Below are positions 16,292-24,496 of a stretch of DNA of 64,000 nucleotides, one piece after another. The stretch comes from Methanosphaerula subterraneus (GTDB lineage Archaea; Halobacteriota; Methanomicrobia; Methanomicrobiales; Methanospirillaceae), in NCBI RefSeq assembly GCF_052055875.1, contig NZ_CP170508.1:1984001-2048000 (forward strand), written 5' to 3'. Below the pieces are notes generated by a model that saw only the letters and a list, made by a program, of their open reading frames with translations, was not told the DNA's origin and did no database searches. A program made the position numbers and the translations under genes. Positions within the stretch are counted from its first letter, which is position 1. Each line of letters begins with the position of its first letter.

Positions 16292-17793
16292 TCGGGAGTC
16301 TCCCCCTTCGATACAAGGTCTCGATCGATCTGGATCAGTGCATGCTCTGCGGCAGATGCGTCGAAAACTGTTCGTACGGCGTCTTCCATAAAGAGGGGGA
16401 CCGTATCGCAGTCAACCCACGGAACTGTACGGCCTGCCACCGATGCATTGCGATGTGCCCCCGTGATGCGATCTCGCTCGAAGAGAAGCCGCTCGATTAC
16501 CGGACCCATCCGGTTTGGACACGGGAGGTACGGGAATCGATCTACAACCAGGCCCGAACCGGCAAGATCATCCTCTCCGGCATGGGGAACGCCAAGCCCT
16601 ATCCGATCATCTTCGACCGGCTGCTGCTCGACGCCTGCCAGGTCACGAACCCATCGATCGACCCGCTCCGCGAACCGATGGAACTCCGGACCTATATCGG
16701 TAAGAAACCGGCCCGGCTCTCCCTCCGGGAGCATGACGGAGAGGTCGACCTGCTGACCACGCTTGCGCCGAACTTGCAGCTCGAGACCCCGATCATGATC
16801 GGGCATATGAGTTACGGGGCGATCAGCTTGAATGCCCAGATGTCGATGGCGAAGGCCGCTGAGAAGGCCGGCACCTTCATGGGCACCGGGGAGGGCGGGC
16901 TCCACCAGTCCCTGTACCCATTCCAGAAGCACATGATCGTCCAGGTCGCTTCAGGCAGGTTCGGGGTTGACATCGACTACCTGGAACGCGGAGCCGCGAT
17001 CGAGATCAAGATCGGACAGGGGGCCAAGCCGGGGATCGGCGGCCATCTGCCCGGTGAGAAGGTGAACGAGGAGGTCTCGCTGACCAGGATGATCCCGGTC
17101 GGCAGCGACGCGATCAGCCCGGCCCCGCACCATGACATCTACTCGATTGAGGACCTGGCCCAGCTGGTCAGGGCGCTCAAGGAGGCGACCGAGTGGAAGA
17201 AGCCGGTCTTCGTGAAGATCGCCGCGGTCCACAATGTGGCCGCGATCGCAGCAGGGATCGCCCGGTCCTCGGCGGATGCGGTGGTGATCGATGGGTTCCG
17301 GGGCGGAACCGGGGCTGCTCCCCGGGTCTTCCGGGACCATGTCGGGATCCCGATCGAGGCTGCCGTGGCCGCGGTCGATGCCAAGCTCCGGTCACAGGGG
17401 ATCAGAAACGAGATCTCGATCATCGCCAGCGGCGGGATCCGGGACTCGACTGATGTCACCAAGGCGATCGCCCTCGGCGCAGATGCCGTCTACATCGGAA
17501 CCGCGGCGCTGGTCGCGCTCGGGTGCAGGGTCTGTGGCAGCTGTTACAGAAACCTCTGCCCCTGGGGGATCGCAACTCAGCGGCAGGACCTCGTGAACCG
17601 GCTCGACCCCGAGGTCGGGGCGACGCAGGTCGCCAACCTGATCCAGGGGTGGACCCTGGAGATCATGGACCTGATGGGTGCGGCCGGGATCAACAGCATC
17701 GAGAGCCTCCGCGGCAACCGGGACCGGCTCCGCGGGTATATGCTCGACGAGTCGATGATGAAGGTGCTCGATGTGAAGCAGGTGGGGGCGTGA
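16288..17793 (+). CDS. gltB: Archaeal glutamate synthase, FMN/Fe-S catalytic subunit
   Basis: This 501-residue protein carries two ferredoxin-type clusters at the N-terminus (CMLCGRCVENC near 18 and CTACHRCIAMC near 48) and an FMN-binding TIM barrel with MSYGAISLNAQ, GEGGLHQS and GFRGGTGAAPR. A further cysteine group, CRVCGSCYRNLCP, follows at about 413. It reduces 2-iminoglutarate formed from ammonia and 2-oxoglutarate to glutamate. The N-terminal clusters mark the archaeal type and provide the electron entry. The gene overlaps its neighbour upstream and lies two bases before the GXGXG subunit. Confidence 0.93.
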   Translation: MIGSLPLRYKVSIDLDQCMLCGRCVENCSYGVFHKEGDRIAVNPRNCTACHRCIAMCPRDAISLEEKPLDYRTHPVWTREVRESIYNQARTGKIILSGMGNAKPYPIIFDRLLLDACQVTNPSIDPLREPMELRTYIGKKPARLSLREHDGEVDLLTTLAPNLQLETPIMIGHMSYGAISLNAQMSMAKAAEKAGTFMGTGEGGLHQSLYPFQKHMIVQVASGRFGVDIDYLERGAAIEIKIGQGAKPGIGGHLPGEKVNEEVSLTRMIPVGSDAISPAPHHDIYSIEDLAQLVRALKEATEWKKPVFVKIAAVHNVAAIAAGIARSSADAVVIDGFRGGTGAAPRVFRDHVGIPIEAAVAAVDAKLRSQGIRNEISIIASGGIRDSTDVTKAIALGADAVYIGTAALVALGCRVCGSCYRNLCPWGIATQRQDLVNRLDPEVGATQVANLIQGWTLEIMDLMGAAGINSIESLRGNRDRLRGYMLDESMMKVLDVKQVGA

Positions 17794-17795
17794 CG

Positions 17796-18539
17796 ATGGA
17801 GAGCGTGACAATTGATGCAGCAGGGATGCACTACACACCCCTGAACAAACAGATCCGGGCAGCAGTCGCTGCAGGGGCGAAACGGATCGTGCTCGAACAT
17901 GTGCTCGGGCAGCGGTTCATCGCTGACGGTCTCCGAGGCAATGACGTGGTGATCGAGATCCACGGCGTCCCTGGCGGGGATCTCGGGATGTTCATGAGCG
18001 GGCCGACGGTGATCGTCCACGGCAACTGCGAACATGCCCCGGGGAACACGATGGACAGCGGCACGATCGTCGTCCACGGGAGTGCCGGCGATGCGGTCGC
18101 CCACAGCATGCGGGGCGGCACGATCTTCGTCCGCGGACATATCGGATACCGTGGCGGGATCCATATGAAGCAGTACAAAGAAAAGTACCCAACCCTGGTG
18201 GTCGGGGAGTACTCCCGGGCGTTTCTCGGTGAATACATGGCAGGCGGGACCGTGCTGGTGCTCGGCCTCCATGGCGGCGCCCCGGTGGAGGAGCGTGGCC
18301 TCGGCTCCGGGATCCACGGGGGGGAGATCATCATACGCGGCGATGTCGATGACCAGTTCTTAGGGGTCGGGGCGACGAAGACGGTCCTCGGAAACGAGGA
18401 CCGTGAGCGGATAGCACCGCTGATCCGACAGTTCGCAACCCATTTCGGGGTCGACGCTGCCCCGTTGTTAAGTGCGGCATATACCCGGATAATCCCGGCG
18501 AGCGGACGGCCTTTTGCAGGCAAATACACAAACGAGTGA
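17796..18539 (+). CDS. Archaeal glutamate synthase, GXGXG-domain subunit
   Basis: This 247-residue protein corresponds to the C-terminal right-handed beta-helix domain of bacterial GltB. The helix shows repeated glycine-rich strands such as SGTIVVHGSAGDAV, RGGTIFVRGHIG and AGGTVLVLG. It has a structural role in the synthase. The start ATG 17796 follows the preceding stop by two bases; the open frame extends much further upstream, but that part overlaps the FMN subunit and does not resemble the family. The stop overlaps the next start as TGATG. Confidence 0.9.
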   Translation: MESVTIDAAGMHYTPLNKQIRAAVAAGAKRIVLEHVLGQRFIADGLRGNDVVIEIHGVPGGDLGMFMSGPTVIVHGNCEHAPGNTMDSGTIVVHGSAGDAVAHSMRGGTIFVRGHIGYRGGIHMKQYKEKYPTLVVGEYSRAFLGEYMAGGTVLVLGLHGGAPVEERGLGSGIHGGEIIIRGDVDDQFLGVGATKTVLGNEDRERIAPLIRQFATHFGVDAAPLLSAAYTRIIPASGRPFAGKYTNE

Positions 18540-19567
18540 TGGCGATGGAAGAGAAAAGTTACAAGGATCTGAGCGGGGCGGTCTGGGAGAAGAACCTCTG
18601 TGCAGGCTGTGGCGCCTGTGTGGCGGTCTGCCCTGCCGATGCGCTCTGTATGGACCAGGGTGCAGGATCAGACCATCCACGGAACAATGGCTACTGCAAG
18701 GCGGTCAATGACGGGGTTCCCTGCGGGGCCTGCTATGCGGTCTGTCCACGCGTTCACCCGCACGCAGAGGAGACGATCGGGTCGACTCTCTCGATGCATG
18801 CGGCGAAGGCCGCGTTCGAGGTCGCGGGAAGACAGAGCGGGGGAGCTGTGACGGCCATCCTGGTTAATGCCCTCGAAGAGGGGTTGATCGATGCGGTCGT
18901 GACGGTGACGGCCGACCAGTGGACGATGCTCCCGCAGTCAGCGGTGATCACTTCGTCCGAGGCACTGGTCACCGGTGCCGGCTCCCGGTACAACTGGTGG
19001 GTGCCCCTGCTGGCCGCACTGAAGGAGGCGGTGGTCACGCGGAAGTATCGACGGATCGCCATCGTCGGGGTGCCCTGTGTGGTTCAGGCCGTCGAACAGA
19101 TGCGGTCGAGCGACCATGACCTGCTCCGTCCGTATGCCCGGGCGATACGCCTGCTGATCGGCCTCTTCTGTACCGAGTCGTTCGACTACCAGAAACTGAT
19201 GGAGGGAAAACTGGTCCGGGAGTTCTCGGTTGAGCCCTGGCAGATCAAAAAGATGGATGTAAAGGGCGGGCTTGAGGTCCTCCTCAAGGACGGAAACGCG
19301 ATCACGATCCCGCTCAAAGACCTCGCCGACTGCGTCAGGCCGGGCTGTCATGCCTGCAATGATCTGACCGGCGTCGACGCCGACATCTCCGCAGGTTCGG
19401 TCGGGTCGCCGGCGGGGTGCACGACGCTGCTCGTCAGGACAACAACCGGTGCAGGGTTTGTGCAGAGTGCCCTCGACAACAACCGGCTCTCGCTCGCTGG
19501 GGAGGTCGACACCGGTGCGATCGAGAAGCTGGCAGCGATCAAGATCAGACGATCCCATCAACCCTGA
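18539..19567 (+). CDS. FrhB-like F420-linked iron-sulfur flavoprotein, putative electron donor to glutamate synthase
   Basis: This protein of about 342 residues has the architecture of the coenzyme F420 hydrogenase/dehydrogenase beta family: CAGCGACVAVCP at 21-32, a second cysteine group around CGACYAVCP, the GVPCVVQAVEQM motif near 180, and CNDLTGVDADISAGSVG. Relatives oxidise or reduce F420 through FAD and Fe-S clusters. As the fourth gene of the glutamate synthase operon, coupled by TGATG, it probably feeds F420H2 electrons to the FMN subunit; this is inference. The start could be ATG 18539 or 18545. Confidence 0.85.
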   Translation: MAMEEKSYKDLSGAVWEKNLCAGCGACVAVCPADALCMDQGAGSDHPRNNGYCKAVNDGVPCGACYAVCPRVHPHAEETIGSTLSMHAAKAAFEVAGRQSGGAVTAILVNALEEGLIDAVVTVTADQWTMLPQSAVITSSEALVTGAGSRYNWWVPLLAALKEAVVTRKYRRIAIVGVPCVVQAVEQMRSSDHDLLRPYARAIRLLIGLFCTESFDYQKLMEGKLVREFSVEPWQIKKMDVKGGLEVLLKDGNAITIPLKDLADCVRPGCHACNDLTGVDADISAGSVGSPAGCTTLLVRTTTGAGFVQSALDNNRLSLAGEVDTGAIEKLAAIKIRRSHQP

Positions 19568-19575
19568 CCCCTCGC

Positions 19576-19581
19576 TTTTTT
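19576..19581 (+). terminator. Short T-run behind the glutamate synthase operon
   Basis: Six T residues lie nine bases after the operon's last stop (TGA 19565-19567), the usual form of an archaeal terminator. No stem precedes it. Confidence 0.4.
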
Positions 19582-19628
19582 CTAAGCAAATACTTTTAGT
19601 TATCTGAACACGCCACTCTTATCAGGCG

Positions 19629-19650
19629 TGTATTCATTTCACTGAATACA
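19629..19650 (+). promoter_or_regulatory. 8-bp inverted repeat upstream of the degenerate sensor gene
   Basis: TGTATTCA (19629-19636) and TGAATACA (19643-19650) form a perfect inverted repeat with a six-base spacer. The repeat ends 18 bases before the ATG at 19669, so it would sit near or just before the transcription start and could be an operator. Confidence 0.45.
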
Positions 19651-19668
19651 AAAGACGGGAATAATACC

Positions 19669-20658
19669 ATGGTTTCGGTTCTCTTCGTAAATGATGACTC
19701 AGATCTGCTCAGATCGATAGTTCTGGACAGGGGCTGCGATCTCACCCCCTGTGCCAGCGTAGAGGCAGCGCTCGTGCTACTCCAGGAGCAACGATTTGAT
19801 ATGATCGTGTCTGATGATGGGATAGCACTGCTCAGGTCACTCCGCAGCGCCGGCGATCCGACGCCGTTCATCCTGCTTTCAGATGACCAGCAGGTCTGTG
19901 CGGATGGGCTTGCTGCAGGGGCTGACCTCTGCCTGAGCAGCAGAGGAGATACCGGGATTCTGGCTCTGCGGAGGGCACTGCACCTGATCGCAGATCAGCG
20001 ACGGCAGGCCTCTGCGCAGATGGCGGCGAACGCCGCGGTCAGCAGCATCACCGCTCGGGTCAGGCATGACATTCTGAACCAGATCATGGTGCTGAGCGGG
20101 TACGCCGAGCTCCTCCATGACATGGTCACCGATCAGTCGGCGCAGCTCTTTCTTGAGAAGATCGAGAAGGCTGCAGAGACGATCAACCGGAACATCACCT
20201 TCACTCGCTCGTACCAGGACCTGGGGGTCGGTGAGGTCCGGTGGCAATCGCTGGGGTCTGTCCTCGCTGCGGCCGCCGGGCAGGCAGCCACCAGGGTCGC
20301 CCTCGATGCCTCCGCGGCCGGTGAGGTCAGTCTCTTCGCCGAGCAGCACCTCCCGGATGTCTGTGCGGTCCTCTTCTCGTATGCCCTGAACCATCGGTCT
20401 CCGGTCACCCGGGTCAGGCTGACCCTGGAGAGGACCAGTGCGGGGCTGCTGCTGATCTGGGAGGATGACGGCCTTCCCATCCCTGAGAAGGACCGGAACC
20501 GGCTCTTTGAGTACGGGTACCTGCAGATGTCAGGGTATGACCTCTTCCTCGCAGCGGCATCCCTCTCGGTGACCGGCATCACCATCTCCGTGTTTCCTGA
20601 CCAGCAGTCAGGGGCCCGGTTTCAGATCACCGTTCCTCACGGTGTCTACAGGGGGTGA
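19669..20658 (+). CDS. Degenerate receiver-histidine kinase-like protein
   Basis: This 329-residue protein has an N-terminal receiver-like domain (acidic pair Asp9-Asp10, candidate phosphoacceptor Asp49 in MIVSDD) joined to a histidine-kinase-like part with RHDILNQIMVLSGYAELL near 133. Compared with the intact kinase at 24497-26257, the receiver lacks about six residues after Asp49 and the conserved lysine (LSSRGD in place of LQKGGD). The ATP domain reads EDDGLPIP for EDDGPGIP and lacks GRGLGL. It probably does not bind ATP normally and may act as a sensor scaffold. Its stop overlaps the next start as GTGA. Confidence 0.75.
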   Translation: MVSVLFVNDDSDLLRSIVLDRGCDLTPCASVEAALVLLQEQRFDMIVSDDGIALLRSLRSAGDPTPFILLSDDQQVCADGLAAGADLCLSSRGDTGILALRRALHLIADQRRQASAQMAANAAVSSITARVRHDILNQIMVLSGYAELLHDMVTDQSAQLFLEKIEKAAETINRNITFTRSYQDLGVGEVRWQSLGSVLAAAAGQAATRVALDASAAGEVSLFAEQHLPDVCAVLFSYALNHRSPVTRVRLTLERTSAGLLLIWEDDGLPIPEKDRNRLFEYGYLQMSGYDLFLAAASLSVTGITISVFPDQQSGARFQITVPHGVYRG

Positions 20659-21002
20659 ATGCGACCGTATCCCCTTCCTCTCTTCCATGGGCCTATCTGA
20701 TGATCGCAGGGATCTTCGAGGCGGTCTGGGCGGTGCTGACCAAGTACACCGATGGGTTCACCCGGCCATTTCCCACGTTAATCACCCTGGTGACGATGGG
20801 GTTGAGCGTCTACTTCCTCTCCCTTGCAACCAGGTCTCTCCCTCTCGGGACCGCCTATGCGGTCTGGACCGGGATCGGGATCGTCGGAACCGTGATCGCC
20901 GGGATGATCCTTTTCAACGAGCCCCGCGGCCTGGTCCGGTTCCTCTGCATTCTGCTGATCCTGGCAGGGATCGCAGGGCTGAACCTGACCGTCCAGCAGT
21001 GA
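20655..21002 (+). CDS. sugE: SMR-family exporter, Gdx/SugE type (guanidinium)
   Basis: This 115-residue four-helix small multidrug resistance protein carries the essential glutamate in AGIFEAVWAVLTKYTDGF, followed by LPLGTAYAVWTGIG. These match the SugE/Gdx subgroup, which exports guanidinium ions in exchange for protons, rather than EmrE-type drug exporters. The start is GTG 20655, overlapping the upstream stop. No guanidine riboswitch is visible upstream. The substrate is inferred from subgroup similarity. Confidence 0.85.
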   Translation: MNATVSPSSLPWAYLMIAGIFEAVWAVLTKYTDGFTRPFPTLITLVTMGLSVYFLSLATRSLPLGTAYAVWTGIGIVGTVIAGMILFNEPRGLVRFLCILLILAGIAGLNLTVQQ

Positions 21003-21046
21003 GCCTGGGAGCACCCCTTATATCGACAGCCGGCGACTTCGTATCG

Positions 21047-21982
21047 ATGGTATCAGATCCGGTGATTGAGGCACGAAACCTGAGCAGGTCCTTTGATGGG
21101 CATCTCGTTCTTGACCAGGTCTCGTTCTCGATCCAGAGCGGGGAGATCTTCGGGTTCCTCGGCCCGAACGGTGCGGGGAAGACGACCACGATGCGGCTGT
21201 TGCTCGGGCTGATCCGCCCGGACCGGGGGGAAGCCACGGTCTTTGGGGTCTCGCTGGCCGACCATGATCGTGAACGGCGGAGGGTTGGTGTGCTCCTCGA
21301 ACAGAACGGGATGACCGACCGTCTCTCCGCCGAACGGAACCTGCGCTATTACGCCGGACTGTACAGTGTCCCCGACCCGGCGCAGCGGGTGGAGGAGGTC
21401 CTCTCCCTGGTCGGTCTCCTCGACCGCCGGTTGGACCTGGTCGGCACCTTCTCCACCGGCATGCGTCGATCCCTCGGCCTCGCCCGAGCTATTCTCCATC
21501 ACCCAGATGTCCTCTTTCTGGACGAACCGACCTCCGGCCTCGACCCCGGGGCCCAACAGCAGGTCAGGGAACTGATCAGAACCCTCTCTGCAGAGGAGTC
21601 GATGACAGTCTTTCTCAACTCCCACCACCTCGACGAGGTGGAGCGGATCTGTTCACGGGTCGCGATCCTACAGGAGCAGAGGATCCGGGCGATCGACACC
21701 GTTGAGGGGATCCGGCGGGGTCACCAGCAGCGAGTCTTTCTGATTGTTCCATCCCGGCAGGAACAGACCCTGGCCGCCGTTGAGGTGTTGAAGGCCTGCC
21801 CCGGCGTCGTGCAGGTCTGGCAGGAGGAGGGGGCGGTGCACGTCGCCCTGCAGGGCTCCTCAGGTTCTGCCGGCCTGCTCGACTGCCTGGTTCATGCCGG
21901 CATCCCGGTAGAAGAAGGGTATTACAGGCGTGAATCGCTTGAAGATGCGTACCTCGCGGTTACCAGGGGTGATGCAGCATGA
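21047..21982 (+). CDS. ABC transporter ATP-binding protein (ABC-2 type)
   Basis: This 311-residue ATPase has Walker A GPNGAGKTTTM near 40, a signature written STGMRRSLGLA instead of LSGGQ, Walker B VLFLDEPTSGLDPG near 158, and the switch histidine in LNSHHLDEVE. The C-terminal 90 residues are an accessory domain common in ABC-2 exporters of the CcmA/DrrA type. The start is ATG 21047; the frame is open further upstream, but that stretch overlaps the exporter gene. It overlaps the permease by four bases. Confidence 0.93.
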   Translation: MVSDPVIEARNLSRSFDGHLVLDQVSFSIQSGEIFGFLGPNGAGKTTTMRLLLGLIRPDRGEATVFGVSLADHDRERRRVGVLLEQNGMTDRLSAERNLRYYAGLYSVPDPAQRVEEVLSLVGLLDRRLDLVGTFSTGMRRSLGLARAILHHPDVLFLDEPTSGLDPGAQQQVRELIRTLSAEESMTVFLNSHHLDEVERICSRVAILQEQRIRAIDTVEGIRRGHQQRVFLIVPSRQEQTLAAVEVLKACPGVVQVWQEEGAVHVALQGSSGSAGLLDCLVHAGIPVEEGYYRRESLEDAYLAVTRGDAA

Positions 21983-22686
21983 TCAGATCACTGCTGGTAG
22001 TGGCCGAGAAGGAGACCTATCAGATCCTGCATACTCGGAGCCTGCTCCTCTCGGCCCTGGTCTTTGCGGTGGTCTTTGGCGGGATGTCGGTCCCTGGGGC
22101 GGGTACTTCTGGTGCTGACCGTTTCGAAACGCTCCTCTTCACGGTGGTGCTGATGCTCGGGCTCTTCTCCGGGTACCTCTTCTCAGGACAGGCCTTTCTG
22201 CGGGAGAAGCAGGACGGATCGATCGAGACACTCCTCTCTTCGCCGCTGACCATTCAGGAACTCTGGGTAGGGAAGGTGCTCGGGGTGACGGTTCCGGCCT
22301 ATCTGATCGCCCTTATATCGGCAGGGTTGATGATCGGTGCCTCTCTTCTCGTCCCCCTGGCAGGGGACGGCCTGGGCCAGTTCTGGTCGGGTGAGCTGCT
22401 TGTCCACCTGCTGGTCGTGGTGCCCTGCAGCATCGCTGCCGTCGTCGGCCTGCTCGGCCTCTCGCAGTTGCTGCTCGGGATGCGAGAGAACCGGGTGATC
22501 GGGATCGTCATGGTCCTGCTGATGGTCTCTCTGCTGAGCACCGCACGGTCCCTGGCCTCTGTGGCCGGGGAGATCACCTGGATGACGGAGGGGGCCATGC
22601 TTCTTGCTGTGCTGTCGATGCTGCTGATCACGGTTGTACTGACCCGGCTCCTCTCCCGCGAGCGGATCGTGATGACCCTTCCCTGA
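21979..22686 (+). CDS. ABC-2 type transporter permease
   Basis: This 235-residue permease has about six transmembrane helices. DGSIETLLSSPLTIQELWVGKVLG after the second helix is the coupling segment of ABC-2 permeases. It pairs with the ATPase encoded immediately upstream (ATGA overlap). The transported molecule is not evident. The stop at 22684-22686 directly abuts the stop of the convergent flavoprotein gene, leaving no spacer. Confidence 0.9.
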   Translation: MIRSLLVVAEKETYQILHTRSLLLSALVFAVVFGGMSVPGAGTSGADRFETLLFTVVLMLGLFSGYLFSGQAFLREKQDGSIETLLSSPLTIQELWVGKVLGVTVPAYLIALISAGLMIGASLLVPLAGDGLGQFWSGELLVHLLVVVPCSIAAVVGLLGLSQLLLGMRENRVIGIVMVLLMVSLLSTARSLASVAGEITWMTEGAMLLAVLSMLLITVVLTRLLSRERIVMTLP

Positions 22687-23892
22687 TCAGGGTTCGGTCC
22701 GTCGGTGGAGGTCTCCGGCAGGGCGGAACCACTGCCACGATCGCCGGCCGTGGACCAGTCCTATCAGCAGGTCATCGGAGAGGGCGACGAGCACCCTGAT
22801 CAGGGGGAGTGGCAGGTGATGGAGCAGGTGGAAGAGCAGTCTGCGTCCCCGGAGGTCTGCCTTTAACTCTGGATTGATCAGCGACCGAATCAGGACCCGG
22901 TACTGGTCTGCAGCATCGCCTCCCTCTGAAAGCGCCCTGTCCACTGCTACAGCCGCCAGTTCTCCAGTGCGGTGTGCATAGAAGATCCCCTCGCCGAGGA
23001 GCGGTTCAACAAACCCCCCGGCGTCTCCGACCAGCAGGGTCACCCCGCAGGTTGGGTCCCTGATGAAGTTGCCATACGGGAGTGGCCAGCCCTGTGGGTG
23101 CAGGGTCTTCTCCTCAATGATCTCAGCAGCCAGACAGTTCCTGAAGACCTCAGCGACTCCGCTCTTCCCGTTCTGTTTCAGCCCGCCGACGCCGAGGATC
23201 ATCTCCTCTTCACCGGGGAAGACCCAGCCGTAGCCGGCTCCCCATCCTGGAAGGTCGAAGAAGAGGACCGGGTGATCGATCGTCCTGAATGACGGGGTCA
23301 TCTGGTTGCGGGGAACCTTCATCTCCACTGTGCCGGCCAGGTTCTGGTACCACCTGGTCCGCTCCTCTGGGGTGGTGGGGAACGCACGTCGGACCCTGCT
23401 ATTCGCTCCGTCGGCACCGATCAGGTACCTGCCGGTGATCGTCCTTCCGTCCCTGGTCTGGACCATGCCCCTGGTCGGGTCCACACCGGTCACCTCGCAT
23501 CCGGTGATCACCGTCACCCCCGCCTTCTCTGCCGCGGCCAGGAGTTTCGCATCATACGCGGCCCGGTTTACAAATGTGAAGGGTATCGGCGTGTTCCGTC
23601 TGGAGATCGTCTCGCTCCTGCAGGTGATCTGGTAATGATCGGCGGTCGCCGTGACGATCCCCTCCCTGGCCAGTTCGGCCTCCGTCAGCCCGAAGGCCCG
23701 CCTGAGCAGATCCCGCGTCTTCTCGGTCAGGCATCCTGCGCAGAGTTTCTGTCGTGGAAACGCCGCCCTGTCGAGGAGCAGCACCTGATGTCCGTGCTTC
23801 GCCAGCAGGTAGGCGGCCGTGGAACCTGCAGGGCCGGCACCCACGACGATGACGTCAGCAGTGGTTGGGATCGATGATGGTGACTGGTTCAT
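22687..23892 (-). CDS. Geranylgeranyl reductase-family FAD protein
   Basis: This protein of about 401 residues has the N-terminal dinucleotide fold VVGAGPAGSTAAYLLA, then RQKLCAGCLTEKT, and a second FAD motif LLVGDAGGFVEPLLGEGI near 280. The family includes digeranylgeranylglycerophospholipid reductases that saturate archaeal lipid chains and also quinone or chlorophyll side-chain reductases; which one is open. Start ATG 23892 leaves seven bases to the upstream stop, whereas the longer frame to 23958 would overlap it by 59. The basic C-terminus (LVHGRRSWQWFR) suggests membrane association. Confidence 0.88.
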   Translation of the reverse strand: MNQSPSSIPTTADVIVVGAGPAGSTAAYLLAKHGHQVLLLDRAAFPRQKLCAGCLTEKTRDLLRRAFGLTEAELAREGIVTATADHYQITCRSETISRRNTPIPFTFVNRAAYDAKLLAAAEKAGVTVITGCEVTGVDPTRGMVQTRDGRTITGRYLIGADGANSRVRRAFPTTPEERTRWYQNLAGTVEMKVPRNQMTPSFRTIDHPVLFFDLPGWGAGYGWVFPGEEEMILGVGGLKQNGKSGVAEVFRNCLAAEIIEEKTLHPQGWPLPYGNFIRDPTCGVTLLVGDAGGFVEPLLGEGIFYAHRTGELAAVAVDRALSEGGDAADQYRVLIRSLINPELKADLRGRRLLFHLLHHLPLPLIRVLVALSDDLLIGLVHGRRSWQWFRPAGDLHRRTEP

Positions 23893-23899
23893 ACCTGAT

Positions 23900-24490
23900 T
23901 CATCGCATGAATGACCGGCCTTCGGAGAACGCTTTGCCGAGGAACTCTCCAAGCCCATAGTACCCCATTTCGATCGAATCGTAGACGAGCGGTCTGATCT
24001 TTGAAAGATCCGGCTTCCCCTCAGGGGAGAGCCCTGCTTCGTCCACCTTCACATCCAGGATCTCACCGACGAAGAGGGTATGTACCCCGAGCTCGAGTGT
24101 GTTGGAGAGTCTGCATTCGAGGACCACCGGAAACTCGTCCACATATGGGGCGTCGACCAGATCGCTCCGTTTTGGAGTCAGTCCGGTCACTGCAAACTTA
24201 TCGACCGCTTTTCCGGACTCGATCCCCACATAATCGGCCTCGGCGAGATGCCGCTCCGAGGGGATGCTGATCGTGAACTCCCGCTTTTCGAGGAGCGACT
24301 GGTGAGTGTACCGTGACGGCCTGACAGATATCCCGACACTTGGTGGGTCTGAGCTGCAGATCCCTCCCCATGCGGCGGCCATCATGTTCGGCCTTCCCTC
24401 GAGGTCATACGTGCCCACGATCAGGTCCGGGTGCACACAGAGAAATGTCTTTGCACCGATCGATCTCTTCATGTGCACATATCTCTTCAC
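23900..24490 (-). CDS. Flavin reductase-like (flavoredoxin) FMN-binding protein
   Basis: This 196-residue protein of the flavin reductase-like FMN-binding family has PNMMAAAWGGICSSDPPSVGISVRPSRYT and the downstream FTISIPS. Flavoredoxins and related proteins transfer electrons from reduced flavin or ferredoxin. It lies seven bases upstream of the geranylgeranyl reductase-family gene on the same strand, so it could serve as its electron donor; this is inference. The start could be the first ATG (24490) or the internal one at 24472. Confidence 0.85.
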   Translation of the reverse strand: MKRYVHMKRSIGAKTFLCVHPDLIVGTYDLEGRPNMMAAAWGGICSSDPPSVGISVRPSRYTHQSLLEKREFTISIPSERHLAEADYVGIESGKAVDKFAVTGLTPKRSDLVDAPYVDEFPVVLECRLSNTLELGVHTLFVGEILDVKVDEAGLSPEGKPDLSKIRPLVYDSIEMGYYGLGEFLGKAFSEGRSFMR

Positions 24491-24496
24491 AGCCGG

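Noticed and set aside
20900..21046. Extension of the ABC ATPase gene upstream of 21047
   Set aside because: The frame stays open but overlaps the exporter gene and encodes an arginine/aspartate-rich sequence without family similarity.
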